In this document: in pieces, positions 1-6,762 of the stretch
How positions within the stretch are numbered: position 1 is the first letter of the stretch
Layout: the number at the start of each line of letters is the position of its first letter
Assembly (NCBI GenBank): GCA_026986355.1
Contig: JALSOO010000110.1
Span: 1-11,493 of the forward strand
Reading direction: 5' to 3'
Origin: Campylobacteraceae bacterium
GTDB taxonomy: Bacteria > Campylobacterota > Campylobacteria > Campylobacterales > Sulfurovaceae
Length of the DNA stretch: 11,493 bases
Translations under genes and position numbers: made by a program
Notes under the pieces: model-generated
What the model saw: only the letters and a program-made list of their open reading frames with translations
Databases searched by the model: none
What the model was told of the DNA's origin: nothing

Positions 1-1973
1 TTTTGGAACTCTCCAGCTCTATTTGCTAGACTCTTCAATCCGATATTGGATAGAACTCCTTTTAGTGCATGGAAATCTTCAACAAGGATTTTTATCTCTT
101 TATTTTTGATATTTTCTTGAATTATATTATAGTAGTTATCAATACTACTAATTGCTTTGTTGAAGAGTTTCATAGATATTGCTTCGTTAAAATTCTGTTG
201 GAGATGATTTATTGCTATCTCTTTAAGCTCTTTTACATCTATATCTTGATTTGGGTCTATCTCTTTTGGTTTCTCTTTTTTGGTCTCTTTTGTACTATCA
301 TTATCCATTATAAACTCATGCTTTATTAGCTTGATAAGTTTATTTTCAATATCATCTCTATCTAATGGCTTTTCGATAAAATCATTCATACCCGATTTTT
401 GAGCAGACTCTTTATCCTCTTGATAGACATTAGCACTCATACAGATAATTGGAGTCTCTTGGTCAAACTCTCTAATCTTTTTAGTAGCCTCTAAACCATT
501 CATTACAGGCATTCTCATATCCATGAGTACTGCATCATATCTTTTGTTTTTAACCTTTTCTACAGCAATAAGCCCATTTTCTGCTGTATCACACTCAATA
601 GAGAAGAAGTTGTTTAACATCTCAACCTCATACTCTCTATTTAATTCAACATCTTCAACAATCAAAATCTCTAATTGAGAATAATCCAACTCATTGCTAT
701 TATCAAATAACTCTTTGTTAAATAGCTCTTCTGTATATTTTATAAATCTTTGATAAGAGATAGGTTTATTGACCACACCATCAAATATAGATAGCTCTTT
801 ATCACTCTCTTCTGCTATTAGTGCTATTATTCTAATATCTGGGTTAATCGTTTTTAATGTTCCTGCAATATTTATAGTATGATTTTTGAACATCTCCATA
901 TCAAAAACAGCAATATCATAGAACTTACCACTAGCTACCATCTGAATCAAGGCAGAGGTGGTATCCCCATGGCTTAAATCATGATTGATAAAATTAACAT
1001 TTAGATTCATAAACTCTTTTGAGAGTTTATCTATAAATTCACTTTTTGGAGAAAACATCATGATATTAGTGTTTTTAAGTGTTTTTCCTAGCTCTTTTTT
1101 GACCGTTTTATCAACAATCAGTGATACTTGAAAACTACTTCCTATTCCATCTTGAGAGTTTACGGTAATCTCTCCCTCCATCATATGTGCAATCTGTTGA
1201 GAGATATAGAGACCTAGTCCTGTACCTTGTGTCTTATCAGTTGATTGGAAAGGGTCAAATAGTGTATCTTTTACCTCTGCTGGAATACCATCTCCTGTAT
1301 CATCAACATTCATTACTATTTTTATACGCTCATTAGGTAACTCCTCTAAGTGATGAAGATAGAATCTAATCGAACCTCTTTTTGTAAACTTGGCAGCATT
1401 GGATAGGAGATTTATAAATATCTGTTTGATTCTTTTGTCATCAGCCCTTACTTTATATTCAAACATTGGAATATCGACAATAAAATCTACATTCTCTTTT
1501 ATCCTAGAGTGAATAAGTGTCGCACAATCATTTAAAATATCGTCCATATCAATCTCTTTTGGAGAGAGTTCTATTTTATTATCACTAATCTTTGCGACAT
1601 CTAATAAATCACTGACCAAGGATAGCAGATGGTTTGAACTCTGAATCATACTATCTAAATATCGTTTCTGTTTATTATTGAGTGCTGTATCATCGAGAAG
1701 CTCTCCATAGCCCAATATTGCTGTGAGTGGTGTTCTTAGTTCATGACTCACAGAAGCTATAAACCGTTTCTCATTGCTTAGAGACTCTTCTAGCTCATCA
1801 TTAACTTCAGATAATAGGTGAGAAACAGTCAATCTGTCATCATTTGCTTTTCTATACTTTTTTTGTAGTTTTGTGAACTCATTTTGAAGATGTTCAACCC
1901 TTTTTATAGTTATCTCTTTTTCTTTGAAATCAGGGATATCACTTATTGATTTCATTATATTTTCTATTAACAT
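1..1973 (-). CDS. Soluble hybrid sensor histidine kinase with two receiver modules and a C-terminal HPt domain (3' end cut by window edge)
   Basis: Phosphorelay kinase expected to autophosphorylate on His and pass phosphate through Asp and His to a response regulator. I translated 657 codons from ATG 1973-1971; the reading frame is open to the left edge. Order of domains: a charged, coiled-coil-like N-terminus (about 18-70); HisKA with SVSHELRTPL, phospho-acceptor His77; HATPase_c with N-box NLLSNAAKFT (188-197), G1 box DTGDGIP (225-231) and G2 GTGLGL (250-255); a degenerate receiver (about 300-415) with Asp358 and Lys403 but no N-terminal acidic pair; a full receiver (about 435-550) with E440/D441, phospho-Asp485 in LMDMRMP and Lys535; then a linker and an HPt motif FHALKG with His635. 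No transmembrane segment, PAS, GAF or other input domain is visible, so input must come from a partner. The start is supported by GGAG 8 nt upstream, and the gap to the FIST gene is 2 nt, implying cotranscription and close translational coupling. Confidence 0.95.
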   Translation of the reverse strand, partial: MLIENIMKSISDIPDFKEKEITIKRVEHLQNEFTKLQKKYRKANDDRLTVSHLLSEVNDELEESLSNEKRFIASVSHELRTPLTAILGYGELLDDTALNNKQKRYLDSMIQSSNHLLSLVSDLLDVAKISDNKIELSPKEIDMDDILNDCATLIHSRIKENVDFIVDIPMFEYKVRADDKRIKQIFINLLSNAAKFTKRGSIRFYLHHLEELPNERIKIVMNVDDTGDGIPAEVKDTLFDPFQSTDKTQGTGLGLYISQQIAHMMEGEITVNSQDGIGSSFQVSLIVDKTVKKELGKTLKNTNIMMFSPKSEFIDKLSKEFMNLNVNFINHDLSHGDTTSALIQMVASGKFYDIAVFDMEMFKNHTINIAGTLKTINPDIRIIALIAEESDKELSIFDGVVNKPISYQRFIKYTEELFNKELFDNSNELDYSQLEILIVEDVELNREYEVEMLNNFFSIECDTAENGLIAVEKVKNKRYDAVLMDMRMPVMNGLEATKKIREFDQETPIICMSANVYQEDKESAQKSGMNDFIEKPLDRDDIENKLIKLIKHEFIMDNDSTKETKKEKPKEIDPNQDIDVKELKEIAINHLQQNFNEAISMKLFNKAISSIDNYYNIIQENIKNKEIKILVEDFHALKGVLSNIGLKSLANRAGEFQ

Positions 1974-1975
1974 CT

Positions 1976-3109
1976 TTACTCCTTTTCTCTTAATAGTGCT
2001 GTTACAAATGTCTCATTTTGAAAGGCATATCCATTAGGAAATGCACCAATCTCTCCATAAGCATAAAATCCAATAAGAGGTACATTTATATTTTTATAGG
2101 TAGCTTCTATCTCTTTTATGGCTAAATCTCCAAGTACCTGTTTTCGTGAACAGCATGGAAAGACCAAAGCAATCTCTGGCTCAAAATCTATTTGATTCTT
2201 CATCAAATCAGAGATACTATCTTCAACATAATGTATAATCTCTCTCCCTTTTGCAGATGCTAATCTAACTTTTGATTTCTCCTCTACATGTCCAGCAAAT
2301 ATAAGTGACCCATCATCTTCATTTATCTCTAATACGGCTCTATAACAGACAAGACCACTTCTCATTGTTACCTCTAACGGGTACTCTATACCTACTTGAG
2401 GCATATCATCATTGGTTATATTTAGATATTTTTTATAGAAGTTAATAGCTGGTTTTCCATCAATCTCATAGACGATATTTTTATATGCTTTTGATATGAT
2501 TCTCTCGCGTCCTATCCCTTCCCAACCAAAAGCTCTAGCTCCTGCTATCTCTATTTTGTCAAGATCAAGTGCTAATGTTACTACTCCATGGTTAGAGAAG
2601 TTCTCTTTTGAGAAGACAAAAGTATCTTTTAAAATCAAATCATCTCCTGCTGAACCACCAAAAGCATACTCAATTCCATTCTCTGTTAGACCTTGGGTAT
2701 AGGCATCATTATCAAAGTTTAATCCCGAAGTTATAGTAATAAGTGCTACATTAGAGAACTCTTTTTTTGCCCAAACGGTTACCTCTTTGCCTACATTATA
2801 ATAATCTTCTCCTTCTACTTGAAATAGTCTTAATGCTAATGCTGATGAGTCTATATCTAATAACATACATACTATACTCTCCTCTTTCTCTCTTGCACCA
2901 TACTCTTCATTGGCAAAAATCTCTCCTACCGTTGTAGCTCCTACTACTAGAAATGGGTATCTATTAAGCTCTACTACTAATTTTCTAATATTATATTTGG
3001 GGGAAACATATATAAATGCCACCGTTGGCTCTATCTTTTGCTCTATAGCTCTATCTATTTTATTGGTTAAATCTTGAATAGAGTATGAGTGTATAATTAC
3101 ATTTTTCAT
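1976..3109 (-). CDS. FIST-domain sensory protein (FIST + FIST_C), possibly NosP-like
   Basis: Cytoplasmic 377-residue protein of the FIST family (F-box and intracellular signal transduction), a two-part ligand-sensing module. Visible family signatures: VGATTVGEIF (56-65), GGSAGDD (151-157), FGWEGIGR (194-201) and VYEIDGKPAINFY (213-225) in the first domain and hinge, then in FIST_C the ALVFPCCSRKQVLG stretch (314-327, adjacent Cys319/Cys320) and GFYAYGEIGAF (347-357). There is no signal peptide or membrane segment. The length and two-domain layout match stand-alone FIST proteins, some of which (NosP) bind haem and sense nitric oxide beside a hybrid kinase. Possible haem-ligand histidines include His174, His274 and His293, but the sequence alone does not tell which, or whether haem is bound. 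The gene overlaps the upstream response regulator by 4 nt (ATGA) and is followed after 2 nt by the hybrid kinase, making it the likely input for that kinase. The family call is firm; the ligand is inference. Confidence 0.93.
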   Translation of the reverse strand: MKNVIIHSYSIQDLTNKIDRAIEQKIEPTVAFIYVSPKYNIRKLVVELNRYPFLVVGATTVGEIFANEEYGAREKEESIVCMLLDIDSSALALRLFQVEGEDYYNVGKEVTVWAKKEFSNVALITITSGLNFDNDAYTQGLTENGIEYAFGGSAGDDLILKDTFVFSKENFSNHGVVTLALDLDKIEIAGARAFGWEGIGRERIISKAYKNIVYEIDGKPAINFYKKYLNITNDDMPQVGIEYPLEVTMRSGLVCYRAVLEINEDDGSLIFAGHVEEKSKVRLASAKGREIIHYVEDSISDLMKNQIDFEPEIALVFPCCSRKQVLGDLAIKEIEATYKNINVPLIGFYAYGEIGAFPNGYAFQNETFVTALLREKE

Positions 3110-4188
3110 CTTTTTGTGGTACTCCTTTTTTGTTTTTTTTTAATTGATTTTTCTCGTAAGTTACTAAAATAGTCAAAGTTTTTTAGAAATATTGTTGTAA
3201 CTTTAGGATGAAAATAGCTACCACTATTCTTTTCTAAAAATCTATATATTTCATCTCTGTTTGTACATAAAGTATCTTGGTAAGGCTCATTTGAAGATAG
3301 TATCTCAAATGCTTCAACAATAGATACTATATAAGCAAGGATATGAATCTCTCTATTTTGTAGTTCTTGAGGAGAACCTGTTCCATCAAAATGCTCTCTA
3401 TGTTGAACCATAATCCTTTTAGATAGACGGATAAAATTGGTCTCGATAAAACTATTTAGAAGTTTATACCCTGCTATAATAGACTCTTTATAACTCTCTT
3501 GGTTTTCCTCTTTTATATTTATCAAATATCTACCAATATTCATAATTAAAGTAGAGTGATATAGATTTTCTGAAATTTCAATATCATGACCGACCATAAT
3601 GCTAAATGCTTTGGATAGAAGTGCAATTCTCTGATATTTATCTAAAACATTATCTTTTTGATATAGCATGGTTGCCATCTTCAAGAGGGATTCTCTCTGG
3701 CTACCCTCTATCTCTGCAATGGTAAACATCTCTTTTTCAGATTCTAAGGAGTGGTTTATATCCTCTTTTATTTGACCACTATTATGATACTTTTGTCTAT
3801 ATTTTCTACTCTCTATATGTTTATATATACGACTCTCTAACTCTTTTAAATCAAATGGTTTAGGAAGGAAGTCATTCGCTCCCATCTGTAGAAGTTTTTT
3901 TTTCTCCTCTTCGTCTGTTGTGATAATAACTATCTCTATATCTTTATAATTAGGAATATCTTTTATCTTTTCTAGTGTCTCATATCCGTCCATTTTAGGC
4001 ATATGTAAATCAAGCAGAAGTATATCTATACTGTTTTTCTCTAAAATATTTAAAGCTTCTATACCATTACCTGCTTCAAAGCAGTGTATAGTAGGTATTT
4101 TAGATATAAGTGTTATTATTAATTGTCTATTAAACTCATCATCATCTGTAATAAGTAAATTTATATTACCTAGCTCTTTCCATTCCAT
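3106..4188 (-). CDS. Response regulator: receiver domain plus degenerate HD-GYP-type output domain
   Basis: First gene of the minus-strand signalling operon, 360 residues. The receiver (about 8-128) is intact: acidic cluster D15-D17, phospho-Asp60 in LLLDLHMPKMDG, T90 and K110 in LPKPF. After a polar linker comes an HD-GYP-like helical domain (about 165-345), recognised by the DGTGSP segment (268-273), AYIVSIVEAFEIL (285-297), the EPYQ turn and the FHPKV end. The key residues are mostly gone: the LHDIGK-type motif reads LIMNIGR (214-220, His-Asp replaced by Met-Asn), the next metal His is Ser (about 236), HHE reads HRE (263-265) and GYP reads GSP. It therefore probably does not hydrolyse cyclic-di-GMP and may act by protein contact or allosterically. 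The Lys/Arg-rich tail (about 346-360) could bind nucleic acid, phosphate or acidic proteins. The ATG is supported by AAGGA (4194-4198) six nt upstream. The phosphodonor is most likely the HPt-bearing kinase two genes downstream. Confidence 0.93.
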   Translation of the reverse strand: MEWKELGNINLLITDDDEFNRQLIITLISKIPTIHCFEAGNGIEALNILEKNSIDILLLDLHMPKMDGYETLEKIKDIPNYKDIEIVIITTDEEEKKKLLQMGANDFLPKPFDLKELESRIYKHIESRKYRQKYHNSGQIKEDINHSLESEKEMFTIAEIEGSQRESLLKMATMLYQKDNVLDKYQRIALLSKAFSIMVGHDIEISENLYHSTLIMNIGRYLINIKEENQESYKESIIAGYKLLNSFIETNFIRLSKRIMVQHREHFDGTGSPQELQNREIHILAYIVSIVEAFEILSSNEPYQDTLCTNRDEIYRFLEKNSGSYFHPKVTTIFLKNFDYFSNLREKSIKKKQKRSTTKR

Positions 4189-4193
4189 CTAAG

Positions 4194-4198
4194 TCCTT
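4194..4198 (-). promoter_or_regulatory. Ribosome binding site of the response regulator operon
   Basis: Read on the minus strand this is AAGGA, ending 5 nt before the ATG of the response regulator. It is a clear Shine-Dalgarno site, and fixes that start codon. The contrast with ung across the same spacer, which has no such site, is notable. Confidence 0.7.
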
Positions 4199-4220
4199 AT
4201 CGTTCTTTACAGTTTATTCC

Positions 4221-4226
4221 ATTGTA
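4221..4226 (-). promoter_or_regulatory. Candidate -10 box of the signalling operon promoter
   Basis: On the minus strand the sequence reads TATAGTACAATGG; TACAAT (4226-4221) is a good sigma-70 -10 hexamer, which would start transcription near 4213-4215 and give a leader of about 26 nt containing the AAGGA ribosome site. No clear -35 is visible, as is usual in Campylobacterota, where the upstream stretch is simply A/T-rich. Assignment is by inspection only. Confidence 0.45.
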
Positions 4227-4319
4227 CTATAAGATTATTTTAAATTTGTTAAATTAGTAAATAGTATTAAGATTATATTTAGTATTTACAATAGGAGTAT
4301 AAAAAAAATACTATAAAAT

Positions 4320-4352
4320 ATTATATTCTATTTCAACATGATAGAATATAAT
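4320..4352. repeat. 12-bp-arm inverted repeat in the divergent response-regulator/ung spacer
   Basis: Arms 4320-4331 and 4341-4352 (ATTATATTCTAT and ATAGAATATAAT) are perfect reverse complements around a 9-nt loop TTCAACATG. It lies 30-60 nt upstream of ung and about 130 nt upstream of the divergent response-regulator start. The right arm contains a TATAAT (4347-4352). It could be an operator for a dimeric regulator or a hairpin; there is no T-tract or GC-rich stem to make it a convincing terminator. Confidence 0.7.
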
Positions 4353-4369
4353 TATTATATATACTACGC

Positions 4370-4375
4370 TATAAT
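4370..4375 (+). promoter_or_regulatory. Candidate -10 box of ung (would give a leaderless mRNA)
   Basis: TATAAT is a perfect -10 hexamer that ends 6 nt before the ung ATG at 4382. Initiation about 7 nt downstream would place the first transcribed base at or next to the start codon. No Shine-Dalgarno-like sequence lies between the box and the ATG, consistent with leaderless translation. A second TATAAT at 4347-4352 could instead give a leader of about 23 nt, which also lacks a ribosome binding site. Confidence 0.45.
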
Positions 4376-4381
4376 CCGATT

Positions 4382-5062
4382 ATGAAACATAAAATAGATT
4401 TAGAGGCTTCATGGTTAGCTCTCCTTGAAGATGAATTTGATAAAGCATATATGCAGGAGCTAAAAAATTTTCTAGTAACTCAAAGGGAGTTGGGTAAAAA
4501 GATTTTACCAAAAGCCTCTCTATGGTTCAATGCCTTAAACTCTACACCAGTAGATAGCGTCAAAGTCGTTATATTGGGTCAAGACCCATATCCTACCATC
4601 GGTCATGCACATGGACTCTGCTTTTCAGCTATGCCATATGTTAAGCCTCTGCCAAAATCATTGATAAATATCTATAAAGAGTTACAAGATGATTTGGGTA
4701 TAGATAATTTTCATACACCTTATCTTCAGCCATGGGCAGAGCAGGGGGTGTTACTTCTAAATGCTGTATTGACCGTAGAGGCAGGAAAATCAAACTCTCA
4801 TGCAGGTAGAGGTTGGGAGATATTTACAGATAAGATTATTGAGATTGTCAATCAAAAATGTGAACATGTAGTTTTTATCTTATGGGGTTCTTATGCTCAA
4901 AAAAAAGCCAATTCGATTGATACAAATAGACATCTAATTATCAAATCAGCACACCCCTCTCCACTCTCTGCTTATCGTGGTTTTTGGGGTTCAAAACCTT
5001 TTTCACGTACCAATAGTTATCTAAAGAGTGTTGGCAAAAAGGAGATATATTGGAGAGTATAG
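4382..5062 (+). CDS. ung: Uracil-DNA glycosylase, family 1
   Basis: Base-excision repair enzyme that removes uracil from DNA after cytosine deamination or dUTP misincorporation. The 226-residue length is typical of bacterial UNG. Motifs: water-activating loop GQDPYP (66-71) with catalytic Asp68; the HGLCFS segment (77-82) with Phe81 stacking on uracil; LLLNAVLT (124-131) with Asn127 for uracil recognition; and the DNA-intercalation loop HPSPLS (191-196) with His191. The loop reads GQDPYP where Escherichia coli has GQDPYH, a variant I regard as tolerated in the family. The start gives a normal N-terminus but has no Shine-Dalgarno site; a TATAAT 6 nt upstream suggests a leaderless transcript. 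It is the first gene of the plus-strand run, and its TAG stop touches the downstream lptE GTG start by one base. Confidence 0.97.
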   Translation: MKHKIDLEASWLALLEDEFDKAYMQELKNFLVTQRELGKKILPKASLWFNALNSTPVDSVKVVILGQDPYPTIGHAHGLCFSAMPYVKPLPKSLINIYKELQDDLGIDNFHTPYLQPWAEQGVLLLNAVLTVEAGKSNSHAGRGWEIFTDKIIEIVNQKCEHVVFILWGSYAQKKANSIDTNRHLIIKSAHPSPLSAYRGFWGSKPFSRTNSYLKSVGKKEIYWRV

Positions 5063-5571
5063 TGAAAAAAATAGTATCAATTATTTTTATAATTTCTCTC
5101 TTTAGCTCATGTGGATATAGACCATCTTCTCATTATAGCAAAAAGATAGTTACTCAAAAGGTATATACCGAGGTAGATATATCGCTATCAGACCCTGAAA
5201 ATGCCGTATTGGTAAAAGATGCTTTGAATAGAGCTTTATATACTAGAATCAAGAGTAGAGCGACTAAAAGAGAAGATGCTAATAGTAGTATAAAAGTATC
5301 CTATAAATCAATCCATTTTATACCCTTGCAGTATAATAAGAGTGGATATGTTGTCTATTATCAAGCAAATATAACTTTAAAATTTCTCTTTGAAAAAGGA
5401 AAAGAGAGAGAAGAACGCTCTTTGGTTGGTCGATATGAGTTTCCTATTAGACCATCTGCAATTATCTCTAATGATTTACGTTTTAGAGCTATACAAAAGG
5501 GTTCAGAAAAAGCACTTGATGAGTTTATCTCATATCTATCAGCAAAAGGGTTATTAGATGATACAAAATAG
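5062..5571 (+). CDS. lptE: LPS-assembly lipoprotein LptE-like
   Basis: Predicted outer-membrane lipoprotein that, with LptD, would insert lipopolysaccharide into the outer leaflet. I prefer the GTG at 5062 (169 residues) to the in-frame TTG at 5050: GGAGAG (5052-5057) sits 4-6 nt before the GTG, and this start begins directly with a lipoprotein signal peptide, MKKIVSIIFIISLFSSC, lipidated at Cys17. The mature protein begins CGYRPSSHYS, a form of the CGY(R/K) start common in epsilonproteobacterial LptE proteins. The rest is a mixed alpha/beta protein with Tyr-rich strands (about 95-130) and a C-terminal helix, as expected for the LptE fold. It abuts ung (TAGTG junction) and overlaps folC by 14 nt, the same partner order I recall from Campylobacter relatives. 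LptE is a weakly conserved family, so the call leans on the lipobox, CGY motif, size and position. Confidence 0.78.
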   Translation: MKKIVSIIFIISLFSSCGYRPSSHYSKKIVTQKVYTEVDISLSDPENAVLVKDALNRALYTRIKSRATKREDANSSIKVSYKSIHFIPLQYNKSGYVVYYQANITLKFLFEKGKEREERSLVGRYEFPIRPSAIISNDLRFRAIQKGSEKALDEFISYLSAKGLLDDTK

Positions 5572-6718
5572 TTTAACTTTTGAGGAGTTTATAGATAAAA
5601 AACCACTCTATTATAAAGAGATTGACCATAAAAGGGTTCATCAAGCCTATGCCATTTTGAAACCCCATCTATCAAGACCACAGGTTATCCATGTTGTAGG
5701 AACAAATGGCAAAGGTAGCACAGGTCGTATTATGGCAACTCTACTAAATGATAGATATAGAGTAGGACACTTCTCTTCCCCACATATTCTAAGATTTAAT
5801 GAGCGTATATGGATAGATGGAGAGGATATTTCAGATAATGCTTTAGAAGAGGCACATCAACAACTCTATACTATCTTGGGAGCAGAGATTAGTCAAACTC
5901 TAAGCTATTTTGAGTATACCACTCTATTATCCTTTGTAGCAACACAATATGTTGATATTTTAGTTCTCGAAGCAGGTTTAGGTGGAGAGTTTGATGCAAC
6001 AAACGTTATAGAAAAAGAGCTTTCTATTATTACACCGATAGGTTTAGACCATCAAGCCTTTTTAGGAGAGAGTATAGAGGAGATAGCTAGAACAAAACTA
6101 AACTCTATAGATAAAAAGGCTCTTGTAGGTTTACAACTTTATGATGAGGTCTATAACGTAGCTAAAGATATAGCTTCTACAAAGAGAACAGAGTTATATA
6201 TTTTGGATAAGGAGGTAGATAAAACTCTATTAGCAATTACAGAAGATTTAAATTGGGCATACTATCTCTATGAAAATGCAAAACTAGCACTAAAGGCATT
6301 GGATATTTTAAATCTATCTTATACATTAGAGAGTCTATATAAAGTTGAACTTTTTGGTCGTTTTTATAAAATAGCTCCCAATATTACTATTGATGTTGGA
6401 CATAATCTATTAGCCACCGAGGCATTAGTAAAAGCATTAGATAAAAGAGTTGTTTTAATATATAATAGTTTAGATGACAAAGATTATACGGCTATTTTAA
6501 GGCTCTTTAAACCTTTGGTAGAGTGGGTTGAGATTATTGATATTCAGAGTGATAGAGCTATAAAAGATTATAAATTAGTAGCTGTTTTAGAGAAATTAGA
6601 TATACAATATAAAAAGTTTGATACTATTTCAACAGATAAGAACTATTTAGTATTTGGTTCATTTTATACCGTAGAGGCATTTCTAAATAGTATAAAATAT
6701 AATATTAAAAATCAATAA
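5558..6718 (+). CDS. folC: Folylpolyglutamate synthase / dihydrofolate synthase
   Basis: Cytoplasmic Mur-ligase-type enzyme that adds glutamate to dihydropteroate and then to folates, using ATP. At 386 residues it is somewhat shorter than the E. coli enzyme. Signatures: P-loop VVGTNGKGST (46-55); SSPH (73-76) followed by RFNERI (79-84); EAGLGGEFDATN (138-149); and ITPIGLDHQAFLG (158-170), which holds the metal-binding His. The C-terminal ligase domain starts near FGRFYKI and contains IDVGHN, the DGAHN-type motif, and a final VFGSFYTVEAFL. The start ATG lies inside the end of lptE (14-nt overlap) and has AAAGGG about 7 nt upstream, so the two are translated together. The GAHN-to-VGHN change keeps the His-Asn pair and need not impair function. 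Confidence 0.95.
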   Translation: MIQNSLTFEEFIDKKPLYYKEIDHKRVHQAYAILKPHLSRPQVIHVVGTNGKGSTGRIMATLLNDRYRVGHFSSPHILRFNERIWIDGEDISDNALEEAHQQLYTILGAEISQTLSYFEYTTLLSFVATQYVDILVLEAGLGGEFDATNVIEKELSIITPIGLDHQAFLGESIEEIARTKLNSIDKKALVGLQLYDEVYNVAKDIASTKRTELYILDKEVDKTLLAITEDLNWAYYLYENAKLALKALDILNLSYTLESLYKVELFGRFYKIAPNITIDVGHNLLATEALVKALDKRVVLIYNSLDDKDYTAILRLFKPLVEWVEIIDIQSDRAIKDYKLVAVLEKLDIQYKKFDTISTDKNYLVFGSFYTVEAFLNSIKYNIKNQ

Positions 6719-6726
6719 TAATACGA

Positions 6727-6732
6727 TATAAT
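6727..6732 (+). promoter_or_regulatory. Candidate -10 box upstream of the bactofilin gene
   Basis: TATAAT, 9 nt after the folC stop and 31 nt before the bactofilin start, would place a transcription start near 6739 and a leader of about 24 nt holding AAAGGA (6751-6756). The 44-nt gap is the widest in the plus-strand run, so the bactofilin and mfd genes may have their own promoter. Confidence 0.4.
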
Positions 6733-6762
6733 AATAGATAAAAGAATTTCAAAGGATATAAA

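Noticed and set aside
69..329. Plus-strand ORF of 86 codons
   Set aside because: Antisense to the HPt/linker part of the hybrid kinase; its Phe/Ile/Tyr-rich translation is what A/T-rich antisense DNA gives, and the minus frame has clear motifs.
2496..2702. Plus-strand ORF of 68 codons
   Set aside because: Lies opposite the well-supported FIST gene; no recognisable motif or ribosome site.
3106..4188. Active cyclic-di-GMP phosphodiesterase
   Set aside because: The metal-binding and GYP residues are substituted, so only the fold is claimed.
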